Below are positions 7,710-16,315 of a DNA stretch of 64,000 nucleotides, piece after piece (the stretch's first letter is position 1; every line of letters starts with the position of its first letter). Origin of the DNA: Chloroflexota bacterium (lineage in GTDB: Bacteria; Chloroflexota; UBA11872); NCBI GenBank assembly GCA_026706485.1, contig JAPOYR010000006.1:126005-190004 (forward strand), given 5' to 3'. The translations under genes and the position numbers were made by a program. The notes below the pieces were generated by a model. The model saw only the letters and a list, made by a program, of their open reading frames with translations. It searched no databases and was not told where the DNA came from.

Positions 7710-8633
7710 CTACAGGGCGAAGGTGTCCGGGCCGGTGCGGCGCCAGTCGGGGCGGTAGCCCTCTTTGGCGTTGTATCCCATGGACGGGAATACCTGTTGC
7801 GGCGTGCGCCAGGGCCATGCCTGCCCGCCGATGACGCGGTAGTCGTCGTCCCGGCCGCAGAGCCAATAGAACATGTGCGCCACGAATATGGCGGTGCGGT
7901 GGCCGCCGTAGTAGGCGGTGTGGAAGTCAAAGTCGTCCTCCACGATCCAATCCCGCTGCGGCTCGGCCGAGCGCCAATAGTTGTACTTCAGCATCCGCCG
8001 TCGGCCGGTCGAAGTGGAGACGCCGCGGCGGTGCAGGATGCTCTGGTGGTGGATGCCGATGGTGCCGGCGGGACCTTCGAGCAGGATGCCCTGCTCCTCG
8101 AAGTCGCGCTTGTTGGGTCCGATGTGAGTGCCGGGGAAAACCTCCGTGGGACCCATCCCGGCCGGCGTGTCCTGCGGAAAGTAGAAGACCTCCAGGAAGT
8201 TGAGCTCGGGACCGAAGATGTGATCCGCGTCCTGATGCCAACCCTGCGCCGGCATGGGGCACTCCACTTTGTGGTGGCTGGTGATCACCGGCAGGCCGAC
8301 GCCGGCGCCCAGCAGCGACCGCAGCGCGCCCGCGAGCTGCGGATTCAGCAGCACGTGCTCGATGAACCAGTCCTCGAGCAGGATCGAGCTGGGTTCGTGC
8401 GAGTCGCGGATGCGCTCCAGCTCGTCCAGCGTCATCCCCGGCGGCATCATGAACGGGTTCAGTGGAATCTTGCCGTCCAAGTAATCGCAGCATTTCTGGT
8501 TGATCTCGTCCGGCACGACGCCTTCGAGGAGCAGGTGCCCGTCGCGGCAGAACTCGAGCACCTGGCTGTCGGTGAGGGTGGGCGCGCAGTCGAAGGTGCG
8601 GGCTTCGCTGTCGTACTCGACGTTGGATGGCAT
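7710..8633 (-). CDS. Phytanoyl-CoA dioxygenase (PhyH) family protein
   Basis: A 307-residue Fe(II)/2-oxoglutarate oxygenase. GWHQDADH gives the HxD iron-binding pair, HHQSILHRRG carries the distal His, and a following Arg (STGRRRMLKYNY) fits 2-oxoglutarate binding. The N-terminal LTDSQVLEFCRDGHLLLEGVV is the usual PhyH opening. These enzymes hydroxylate diverse small substrates; the true one is unknown. A second, clearly different PhyH gene lies at 44483-45616. It stands alone, with no operon partner on the same strand. Confidence 0.88.
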   Translation of the reverse strand: MPSNVEYDSEARTFDCAPTLTDSQVLEFCRDGHLLLEGVVPDEINQKCCDYLDGKIPLNPFMMPPGMTLDELERIRDSHEPSSILLEDWFIEHVLLNPQLAGALRSLLGAGVGLPVITSHHKVECPMPAQGWHQDADHIFGPELNFLEVFYFPQDTPAGMGPTEVFPGTHIGPNKRDFEEQGILLEGPAGTIGIHHQSILHRRGVSTSTGRRRMLKYNYWRSAEPQRDWIVEDDFDFHTAYYGGHRTAIFVAHMFYWLCGRDDDYRVIGGQAWPWRTPQQVFPSMGYNAKEGYRPDWRRTGPDTFAL

Positions 8634-9070
8634 GGGCGGCGGTATCCGAGATTGCCGAGGCTGCCTATTCTATGCGGCTTGGCCGGTGAAGGGACTCCGT
8701 GGCGTCAACGGATCAGAGAGAAAGCGCCCTGATGTCCCCGTGTCCGGTGCCAAAGGAAGCCGTCGCCAAGACTTGGTGCCCTCGGTAGGAATCGAACCAC
8801 CAACCGTCGGGTCAAGAGTCCAGATACTCGGGGTATCCCAACTTTCCTCAGCGGCTGCCAACCCCCCGCCACTCCTGCAATCCGCTGTGCAACATGCATC
8901 CCAAGGGCCACGCGCACGACGGCGGTCACGCCCGAATGTTCGCCGGACGCTGGCGGCCCGCTGGCTATGAGATTCGGAAGAGTGGGGGATTCGGGCGATC
9001 GTTTGCGATCTGACGCGCTCGCTAGCCGTGAACTCCGTAAGCCACACCCATCGGTCGCCGCCAGCCGCCG
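8634..9070. other. Gene-free stretch with a tRNA relic
   Basis: No credible protein-coding frame is present; the open frames on both strands have no family features. The only recognisable element is a tRNA-like 3' half at 8774-8823, described separately. The rest looks like ordinary high-GC spacer. Confidence 0.6.
8774..8823 (-). pseudogene. tRNA 3'-half remnant (Lys-CTT-like)
   Basis: On the minus strand the stretch reads as an anticodon loop CTCTTGA, a T-loop TTCGATT, and a 3' end GGGCACCA with discriminator and CCA. It closely resembles the 3' half of the intact tRNA-Lys at 16162-16237. The T-stem has two mismatched pairs, and no D-arm or matching 5' acceptor strand (GCCCTCG) is found upstream. 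It is therefore a decayed or partial tRNA gene, such as a duplicated tRNA end or an old integration site. Confidence 0.65.
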
Positions 9071-9995
9071 CTACCGGCCGAAGGGCCGCCAGTTGCGCCC
9101 GAGTTCGGATACATACCGCCGACCGAGGCCGTCCGCATTCCGGTCGAGCCAGCTGCTCAGATTGGTCGTGCCGGTTGGTGGGGCATCCGATGTCAGCAGA
9201 CCGGCCATGAGTCCGGAAATCTCGTCGCGGGTGAGGACCACGTCCCGCATCAGCAGACCGACCAGCGCGGTCAGCGCGAGCCCGACCGTCGGGGGCGTGT
9301 GAAGCAACCGCCTGCGTACGCCCAAGGCGGCAATCAGCAGGCGCAGCAGTGCCTCGAAGGACATCGTGTCCGGCCCGGCGGCGTCGGCCACAGAGCTGCC
9401 GCTTTGGGATCCGGCCGCCACGGCCTGCTCCGCGAGGTCTCCGACGTACACAGGTTGCACGGGAAAGTCACCGCCGCCGTAGACCGGGAAGACCGGAAAG
9501 CGGCGCAGCGCCCAGGCGATGTTGTTGACCAGGATGTCGCCTTCCCCAAAGACCAGGGTCGGCCGGAGGATGGCGTGGGGGACGCCGACGCGCCGCAGTG
9601 CTTCTTCCACCTGTCCCTTGCCCTTGAAGTAGGGCAGCCGGGAGTCCGACGCGGCATTGGTGACGGAGAAGTGCACGATCTTGCCGACGCCCGCCTGCGC
9701 AGCCGCCGTGAACAGCGCCTCGGAGTTGGCGACGGCGCGATCGAAGGTGGTCTGGCCCCGCGCGAACCGCACCCAGTAGGTGTTGTAGAGGACGTCGGCT
9801 CCTTCGAGCGAGCGGCGCAGCCCGTCCGGGTTGGAGAAGTTCGCCGGGGCCACCTCTACTCGGCCGCCGAGCGAGATCGCTCCGTCTTGGCGCCGGGTGA
9901 TCGTCCGCGACGCCCAAGTCGAGCAGGCGCTTGGCGACGTGCCTACCGGTGTAGCCGAAGGCTCCGGTGACGACGGCTAACTCGGGGTGCGGCAT
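9071..9995 (-). pseudogene. NmrA/atypical SDR-like NAD(P)-binding protein, frameshifted
   Basis: The N-terminus MPHPELAVVTGAFGYTGRHV (ATG at 9995) has the GxxGxxG dinucleotide motif but runs in one frame to about 9910. The rest, from RTITRRQDGAISLGGRVEVA onward, is in another frame and continues through DVLYNTYW, KIVHFSVTNA, AILRPTLVFGEGDIL and VYVGDLAEQAV to the stop. Joined, they form a typical complex-I-assembly/NmrA-like protein of about 307 residues. The total length is a multiple of three plus one, so one extra base near 9900-9915 explains the break. It is either a real inactivating mutation or a sequencing error; codon use stays normal on both sides, which favours a recent event. Confidence 0.8.
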
Positions 9996-10521
9996 AGGGT
10001 TTGATCTCCTCGCCAAGTATCCGTCAGACGACGAGGGCTACGGGCGATGGCGTTCCCTGCAATCACCCGGGATCGACACCTGCATCGGTCCCGAACCGTC
10101 AGCAGAGCCGACGGCTCGACGCAGGAGCGCCCGTTCGAGAATCCTGGCGGCCCGAATGGGCTGAACGCCACAAACGCCCAATACGCGGGGTAGCGCCAGT
10201 CACGCAGGTCATGCCCCAGCAGGTAGATCTTCACCGGCTGCGCCAAAGCACCGGCGCAGGGAATCTGCCGCGTGGCGTACATCGGGTGCTCCTGGCCTTG
10301 ACAGTGAAGTGGTTCCTCCTAGGCGTTCCGCCCGGGTTTCGACGGCAACGTGAGCCCCCTTCGGACCGGAGACACCCACGGCCATCAAAACTTCCCCGAC
10401 GAACCCTATGATACGCGTATTGCCCAGCGTATTTTTGTGTGAATATATGTATAGGCTTGCATGATTCGCGATCTACTTGGGCCCGCGAATGCACGGACGC
10501 GCCCAAGCGGGGAGGTATGCC
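9996..10521. other. Intergenic region with possible coding relic and promoter
   Basis: The stretch between divergent genes has no convincing intact gene. On the minus strand around 10160-10282 a short frame reads YLLGHDLRDWRYPAYWAFV, faintly like the C-terminal end of CHAT-domain proteins, but nothing upstream supports a whole gene. From about 10405 to 10460 the composition turns AT-rich, unlike the surroundings, and probably holds the promoter of the kinase gene, including the direct repeat described separately. Confidence 0.4.
10415..10433 (+). promoter_or_regulatory. GCGTATT direct repeat ahead of the hybrid kinase
   Basis: GCGTATT occurs at 10415-10421 and again at 10427-10433, twelve bases start to start, in an AT-rich island about 90 bases upstream of the kinase start. 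OmpR/PhoB-type winged-helix regulators bind tandem half-sites spaced about one helical turn, and the downstream protein ends in such a domain. Autoregulation is a plausible inference only. Confidence 0.35.
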
Positions 10522-12915
10522 TTGGTCCAGCCAGACCACCGTGACCGGGAGATCGCGGCGCTGCGGCAACGCCTGTCGCGGCTGAGCGCGGCCAGCCATC
10601 GCATCAATGAGAGCCTGGAATTCGACGCGGTGCTGCAGGGGGTGCTCGACTCTGCTCGCTCTCTGACAGCTGCCCGATACGGGGTGATGACGGTCTTCGA
10701 TGACGAGGGACAGGTGCAGGACTTCTTGTCGTCGGGATTGACGGCGGAGCAGGCCGAGCAGTTGTGGCTCATGCCGGACGGGCTGCGAGTCTTCGAGTCC
10801 CTCACCGGCATCTCGGAGCCTATGCGGGTCCCCGACGTGGCGGAATACCTCCGTGCCCTGGGATTCACTGACTACAGCATCCCTCTGCCGGTGCGCGTCT
10901 TCTCCTTCCTGGCGGCGCCCATGTTCCACCGGGGCGTGCGAGTGGGCCACGTATTCGTGGGCGGCGACGACGCTGGAGCGGAGTTCAGCCAGGCCGACGA
11001 GGAAATTCTGGTGATGTTCGCCTCCCAGGCGGCGCTGGTCATCGCCAATGCCCGCAGGCACCGGGAGGAGCGGCGGGCCAGGACGGACCTGGAAACGCTG
11101 GTGAACACCTCGCCGGTGGGTGTTGTGGTCTTCGACGCTCAGACCGGTGCGCCGGTGTCGTCCAACCGGGAGGTAACGCGCATCGTGGACAGTCTTCGGG
11201 ACGGAGACCGGCCGGCGCAGGACCTGCTGGAGGTGGTGACCTGCATGCGCGCCGACGGCCGGGAGGTTTCCCTGCGGGAGTTTCCCCTAGCCGAGGTGCT
11301 CAGTTCGGGGGAGACGATCCGGGCCGAGGAGATCATGCTGCAGGTGCCCGACGGGCGGAGCGTCAGCGCCCTGCTCAACGCCACCCCCATCCATGCGGAG
11401 GACGGCCGGCTGGTCTCCTTCGTCGTCACCCTCCAGGACCTGACGCCGCTGGAGGAACAGGAGCGGCTGCGGGCCGAGTTCCTGGGCATGGTGAGCCACG
11501 AGCTCAGAACGCCCCTGGCGGCCGTCAAGGGCTCGATCACCACGTTGCTGGAGACCGCCAACGAGCTGGATCCCGCCGAGATGACGCAGTTCTTCCACAT
11601 CATCCGCGAGCAGGCGGACCAGATGCGCCACCTCATCGGCGACCTGCTGGACGTGGCCCGCATCGAGACGGGCTCGCTCTCCGTGGACCCGGAGCCCGCG
11701 GACATGCACCTGCTGGTGGCTGACGCCAAGAGCATGTTCCAGACCGGAGGCGCGAGGAACGCCCTCCACGTGGAGCTGGCGCCGGACTTGCCCCTGGTGC
11801 TGGCCGACCGCCGGCGCATCGTCCAGGTGCTGAGCAACCTGCTGTCCAACGCTGCCGGGTACTCGCCCGACGGGTCGCCCATTCTGCTGACGGTGGCGCG
11901 AGAGGGAGTTGACCTGGCGGTGTCGGTGGCGGACGAGGGACGAGGCATACCGGCGGATCGCCTTCCCCACATGTTCCGCAAGTTCTCGCGGCAGTACGGC
12001 GCCGCCGGGGGCGGCGTCGACGGGTCGGGGCTGGGGCTTGCCATTTGCAAGGGCATCGTGGAGGCCCACGGCGGCCGCATCTGGGCCGAGAGCGAGGGAC
12101 CCGGCTTGGGCTCGCGGGTCACCTTCACCCTTCCCACGGTGGCAGAGGCCGCAACCGCCGCGCCCGCCCCGTCCCTGCCCGCCTCGCGGCAGGCAGCCGG
12201 GAACCGGGTCCGCGTCCTGGCCGTGGACGACGATCCTCAGGCGCTCAGGTACGTCCGAGACGTCCTCACCAGGGCGGGCTACGCGCCCATCGTCACCGGC
12301 GATCCGGCCGACGTTCCCCGCCTCATGGAGCAGGAGAGTCCCCACCTGGTCCTGCTGGACTTGATGCTTCCGGGGAGTGACGGCATCGAGCTGATGACCG
12401 ACATCCTGAAGACGGCGGACGTGCCGGTCATCTTCCTTTCGGTGTACGGCCAGGATGAGACCGTCGCCCGGGCCTTCGACATGGGGGCGACCGACTACGT
12501 GGTCAAGCCCTTCTCGCCGACGGAGCTGGCGGCGAGGATGAGGTCGGCCCTGCGGAAGCGGCTGGAGCCCTTCCAGGACGAGCCGTCGGGACCCTATGCC
12601 GCCGCTGGGCTGAGCATCGACTACGCCGAACGGCGGGTGACGGTGGACGGCGAACCGGTGGAACTGACGGCCACCGAATACGCGGTGCTCTACGAGCTGG
12701 CGGTCCATGCTCGCCGGGTGCTGACCCACAGCGTGCTGCTGCAGCGGGTCTGGGGTCCGGAACGGGTTGGTGATCCCTGGCTGGTTCGGGACGTGGTGAA
12801 GAGGCTCCGCCGCAAGCTGGGCGACGACGCGGACAACCCGAAGTTCATCTTCACCGAACCCCGCGTCGGCTACCGGATGGCCGTCGAGGAGATGTCGCAG
12901 ACGGAGGACAGGTGA
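10522..12915 (+). CDS. One-piece two-component system: GAF-PAS-HisKA-HATPase-REC-winged helix
   Basis: A soluble 797-residue protein that joins sensor kinase, receiver and DNA-binding output. In order: GAF (about residues 25-180), PAS-like (190-310), HisKA with phospho-acceptor H326 (VSHELRTPL), HATPase with N-box (LSNLLSNAAGY), G1 (DEGRGIP) and G2 (GSGLGLAI), REC with D613 (LLDLMLPG) and K662 (VVKPF), and an OmpR-type winged helix (from about 690, ending FTEPRVGYRM). No membrane helix is seen, so the signal is cytoplasmic, perhaps a small molecule or redox cue bound by GAF. The TTG at 10522 is chosen because GGGGAGG lies six bases upstream; ATG 10489 and TTG 10477 lack such a site. The phosphate would pass within one chain, or between chains of a dimer, straight to DNA binding. 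Confidence 0.92.
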   Translation: MVQPDHRDREIAALRQRLSRLSAASHRINESLEFDAVLQGVLDSARSLTAARYGVMTVFDDEGQVQDFLSSGLTAEQAEQLWLMPDGLRVFESLTGISEPMRVPDVAEYLRALGFTDYSIPLPVRVFSFLAAPMFHRGVRVGHVFVGGDDAGAEFSQADEEILVMFASQAALVIANARRHREERRARTDLETLVNTSPVGVVVFDAQTGAPVSSNREVTRIVDSLRDGDRPAQDLLEVVTCMRADGREVSLREFPLAEVLSSGETIRAEEIMLQVPDGRSVSALLNATPIHAEDGRLVSFVVTLQDLTPLEEQERLRAEFLGMVSHELRTPLAAVKGSITTLLETANELDPAEMTQFFHIIREQADQMRHLIGDLLDVARIETGSLSVDPEPADMHLLVADAKSMFQTGGARNALHVELAPDLPLVLADRRRIVQVLSNLLSNAAGYSPDGSPILLTVAREGVDLAVSVADEGRGIPADRLPHMFRKFSRQYGAAGGGVDGSGLGLAICKGIVEAHGGRIWAESEGPGLGSRVTFTLPTVAEAATAAPAPSLPASRQAAGNRVRVLAVDDDPQALRYVRDVLTRAGYAPIVTGDPADVPRLMEQESPHLVLLDLMLPGSDGIELMTDILKTADVPVIFLSVYGQDETVARAFDMGATDYVVKPFSPTELAARMRSALRKRLEPFQDEPSGPYAAAGLSIDYAERRVTVDGEPVELTATEYAVLYELAVHARRVLTHSVLLQRVWGPERVGDPWLVRDVVKRLRRKLGDDADNPKFIFTEPRVGYRMAVEEMSQTEDR

Positions 12916-13210
12916 GGTCGGAGTCTTACCTCACCATTCATCGGAGACCGTTGCATCAATGGTCAACTTCGCACGCCTGGGCCTCGCATCGCCTTCGCCC
13001 GAGCCCCCGCCGCTGTCCAGATCTGATTGAGGGTAAACAGGCGTTCGGAGATATGGTGAACGCCCCTGGGCGGCGTTCCGCAGGTCCACGACGCCGAGAT
13101 CATCGGTCAGGAACCGGATGGCTCAGCAGCCATCAGCGGCGGCCGGCCGGGAGGCGACGGGCGGCCCGCACCGCGCCCTGGCGAGCTTCAACTGCCGGCG
13201 GTGCGTCGGG
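12916..13210. other. Spacer between convergent genes
   Basis: No coding frame, RNA gene or clear hairpin followed by a T-run was found here. It separates the convergent hybrid-kinase and leucine-rich-repeat genes. Confidence 0.5.
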
Positions 13211-15451
13211 TCAGGCCGGGCGGCAGTTGGGGTAGTCGTCGCGGGCGGGGGTTGAACTCGCGGGATACGGCGGGCCGATCAGCGCGTCGGGCAGGCGCTC
13301 GAGGAAGTCCGGGTCGGCCACGACCACGTCGCACCAATAGAGCCCCAGCGCCTGGAACGTCGCGGGGTTCGGCACGTGCCGCCATTGGTGCGTCTCGGAG
13401 TCCCAGCGGAAGACGCGGTCGTCGTCATTGCCGACGAAGCGTATCGCCTGCCGCGGCACCGTGGGCAGCCCGTCCAGCGGGATCGCGGCGAGCACGGCTG
13501 TGGGCACGGTGTACCGCTCGAGCACGTCGGGCCAGGGGATCTGACTGACCAGCGGACTGTCGGGCGGCACCCAGCGCCGCACCACCCCGCCGTCCGAGTC
13601 GAGGGGCTCGCGCCGCACGATGATATAGGTCTGACCGTTGGTCTCGTCCCGAATGATGCCGCCAAGGACGACGTCCTGCCGGTCGGCGGAGACGCTGCCG
13701 ATGTCCAACTCTAGGACCGTGCCCGGCAGGTCGCGGCGCTCTAGCCGCAAAGGCGCTCCATCGTCCGGCGGCAGGATGGCCTGGGCGGCGGCGGTGGCGC
13801 CGATGACCTTGGGCTGCGGAGGCGGCGGGGGTTTGGGCTTCGGCTTGGATTTGGGCTTGGACTCCCGCTTGGGCTCGGGCTCGGACTCTTCCTCGCGCAC
13901 GGGGAAAAAGTCCCGGTCGAGCTCCGTGTCGCCCCGGCACGGCCCGCTGCGCACCACTTCCAGCTCGGGGCTGGTGCGCGGTGTGGCCAGGCTGGCCGGA
14001 AGCTGGGAGGTCGCCAACTGCAACCGGCGATTGCCCTGCAGGTGCAGCACCGTCTTCAAGGGGTTGCCTTGCCTGTCGTTGCCCGTCACCCCGCTGCCGG
14101 CGCTGCCCAGTGCGTCGGGCAGGCTGCCGCTGAGGTCGTTGCACGACAGCCCTAGCACCCGGACCTTCGAGAGCTGCCCGAGTTCGGCCGGGACCTCACC
14201 GGTCAACCCGGTCTTGTCCAGCAACAGTGTCGTTAAGTTCGTCAGGCTGCCCAGCCAGGTGGGAATCGACCCGCCCAAATCCGGGTTCCGGTGCAGCGAC
14301 AGCTGCACCAGCCTCGTAAGGTCGCCCAACTCGGTAGGAATGCCTCCGGTCAGCTGATTCTGGTCCAGGTAGAGGTACTTCAGCTTGCTCAGGTTGCCGA
14401 GCTCGACGGGGATTGAGCCGTCCAACTGGTTGGCGTTCGCTTGAAACCACACCAGCTTGCTCAGGCTGCCGAGTTCGGGCGGGATCGACCCGGTCAACTG
14501 GTTCGTATCCAGGAACAGATACTGCATGTTGCTCATGGTGCCCAGCTCGGGCGGGATCGACCCGGTCAGCTGGTTGTCCCAGAGGGACAGCTGAAACAGC
14601 TTGCTCAGGCTGCCGAAGCCAGGCGGGATCGAGCCGGTGAGCTGGTTTTCGCTCAGCAGAATGTCCGCCAGATTTGAGAGATTGGTCAGCTCGGTGGGGA
14701 TCGAGCCGGTCAGCTGGTTGTCTTGCAGGTAGAGCTTCGTCAGGTTGCTCAGGTTGCCGAGCTCGGGCGGGATCGACCCCGTCAGCTGATTCTCCCGCAG
14801 GGCCAAATCCGTCAGGCTGGCGATACTGCCCAGCTCGGGCGGGATCGAACCGCTTAGCTCGTTCCTGCCCAGATTCAAACTCTGCAGGCTGCTCAAGTTG
14901 GCAAGCTCGGCAGGGATCGAGCCGTCCAGTTGGTTGTGCTCCAGCAGCAGATGCGTCAGGTTCGCCAGGTTGCCCAACTCCGCGGGGATCGAGCCGGTCA
15001 GCTTGTTGCCGCCCACGTGCAAGGTGATCAGGTTCGAGAGGTTGCCCAACTCTGCAGGAATCGAGCCGGTCAAGTCGTTGTTGGGCAACCACAGGCGCTC
15101 CAGGTTCGGGAGGCTGCCCAGCCCGGCCGGGACGGTCCCCGCCAGCCTGGGGTCGGTCCTGGTTCTGAAGTCGATCCACCTAACGCCCGCCGTCGCGTTG
15201 CTCGAAATCTTCTGCCACGACGCGAGCGGCGTGCCCTCCGCCCAGTTCAGCGTGCCGTTGGGGTCGAGCTCGCTCTTCAGGTCGATCAGGGTGCGGCAGT
15301 CCCGGATCAGGGCGGCGCTGGCCTGCGAGCTGCAGTGGCTGCTCGCGTTGGCCCGGCCTGCGGCCACCAGGGCCAGCCCAAGCAGCAAGACCGCCGCGAC
15401 CGCCCATCGCCACGCGACCGCGGCGCCCGTGAGCTTTAGCGCCGGGGGCAC
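13211..15451 (-). CDS. Secreted leucine-rich-repeat protein with charged stalk and C-terminal domain
   Basis: A 746-residue protein from the GTG at 15451, chosen because it places a Sec signal peptide (VAAVLLLGLALVAAGRANA) at the N-terminus. After a capping region (CRTLIDLKSELDPNG, LNWAEGTPLASW, like plant LRR N-caps) come about 16 repeats of 24 residues with the consensus LxxLxLxxNxLTGSIPxELGxLS, the plant-type LRR form. A Pro/Lys/Glu-rich linker (KRESKPKSKPKPKPPPPP) leads to an unassigned domain of about 190 residues holding two cysteines (YWCDVVV, DDYPNCRPA). Such eukaryote-like LRRs are proposed in some bacteria to bind host or cell-surface ligands; that role is inference. Upstream sequence is unusually AT-rich. 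Confidence 0.85.
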   Translation of the reverse strand: MPPALKLTGAAVAWRWAVAAVLLLGLALVAAGRANASSHCSSQASAALIRDCRTLIDLKSELDPNGTLNWAEGTPLASWQKISSNATAGVRWIDFRTRTDPRLAGTVPAGLGSLPNLERLWLPNNDLTGSIPAELGNLSNLITLHVGGNKLTGSIPAELGNLANLTHLLLEHNQLDGSIPAELANLSSLQSLNLGRNELSGSIPPELGSIASLTDLALRENQLTGSIPPELGNLSNLTKLYLQDNQLTGSIPTELTNLSNLADILLSENQLTGSIPPGFGSLSKLFQLSLWDNQLTGSIPPELGTMSNMQYLFLDTNQLTGSIPPELGSLSKLVWFQANANQLDGSIPVELGNLSKLKYLYLDQNQLTGGIPTELGDLTRLVQLSLHRNPDLGGSIPTWLGSLTNLTTLLLDKTGLTGEVPAELGQLSKVRVLGLSCNDLSGSLPDALGSAGSGVTGNDRQGNPLKTVLHLQGNRRLQLATSQLPASLATPRTSPELEVVRSGPCRGDTELDRDFFPVREEESEPEPKRESKPKSKPKPKPPPPPQPKVIGATAAAQAILPPDDGAPLRLERRDLPGTVLELDIGSVSADRQDVVLGGIIRDETNGQTYIIVRREPLDSDGGVVRRWVPPDSPLVSQIPWPDVLERYTVPTAVLAAIPLDGLPTVPRQAIRFVGNDDDRVFRWDSETHQWRHVPNPATFQALGLYWCDVVVADPDFLERLPDALIGPPYPASSTPARDDYPNCRPA

Positions 15452-16161
15452 GGCGGTGGTGTCTTTCGGACATCGCCACCCGCCCCACGGCGGCGTCTCC
15501 CCTGGCTGGAGTCGTCGTTCATGACCGCTCTGCGCTCGTGCGCGCGGACCTCGTCCAGTCGGTCCACCACGGGCGCCTTGGCCCCGACGGCGGCGCGCGC
15601 ACGCGCCGCACGGTCCGGGCCGCCACGGACGCCGGAACCGCACGTGCCGGATATCACACCAGTGGTCATGACGGGATTCTAGGCGCCTATCACTATGAGA
15701 TAGATAACAAACTGGTCGTTAGCTATATAAAAATATGAATGATTCTGTAGGACTTATCATTCAGCCAGGCCGCCCACCGGCCCGCCCGCCCTCAGCTCAC
15801 CTGCGGTCGGATGGAGTCCGGGGGAAATCCATGGGCCGGGCCGACCACATGCACGGCCCAGTGGCCGGCCTTCCGGACGCGGTCCGCACCGAGACGAGCG
15901 CCTTGCCGGTCGGTCCCGATCCGGTGGAGATGGCCGTGCTCGTGGAGCGGTCTTCTACCCGTCAGCCGCGTCCTACATCGCTGTGGGCACTACACCCAGG
16001 TCACCGTTGGCGGGCGGCTGCCGTCTACGCCAGAGTCTGTCGGGCCGCGCGGGCGCGCTCTCGATCTGACGACGGGTCGGAATCGCCAGGCGGCCGGCCG
16101 AAACCCCGGCCGCAATGCCGACGCGGGTCGCTCGGAGGCAGGACGGGCCGCCTCCCAGCGG
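15452..16161. other. Gene-free stretch with an AT-rich island
   Basis: About 700 bases without a supportable gene; open frames are compositional. Bases 15665-15740 are strikingly AT-rich for this genome (for example AGATAGATAACAAACTGG and TATATAAAAATATGA) and contain the small inverted pair CTATC / GATAG at 15687-15703. This is the likely promoter region of the leucine-rich-repeat gene, which reads leftward from it. Confidence 0.45.
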
Positions 16162-16237
16162 TGGTACCCCCGGTAGGAATCGAACCTACAACCTTCGGAT
16201 TAAGAGTCCGCTGCTCTGCCAATTGAGCTACGGAGGC
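16162..16237 (-). tRNA. tRNA-Lys (anticodon CTT)
   Basis: The minus strand folds as a standard cloverleaf: acceptor GCCTCCG with CGGGGGT (two G-U pairs), D-arm GCTC...GAGC, anticodon loop CTCTTAA, T-arm GTAGG TTCGATT CCTAC, discriminator A and encoded CCA. The anticodon stem has one G-A mismatch at its outer pair. The anticodon CTT reads AAG lysine codons. Its 3' half closely matches the relic at 8774-8823. Confidence 0.93.
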
Positions 16238-16315
16238 TGGGTGCCCAGTTTACTGGCGCGGCGCCGGCCGGCTCAATGATCGGGCGCCACGGTGGCATGA
16301 CCTAAACTCGGTGGC

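Noticed and set aside
8774..8823. A functional tRNA-Lys gene
   Set aside because: No D-arm or 5' acceptor half and two mismatches in the T-stem.
13211..15451. CRISPR-like or DNA satellite from the regular repeats in the LRR gene
   Set aside because: The 72-base periodicity comes from 24-residue protein repeats with normal codon variation, not conserved DNA repeats with spacers.
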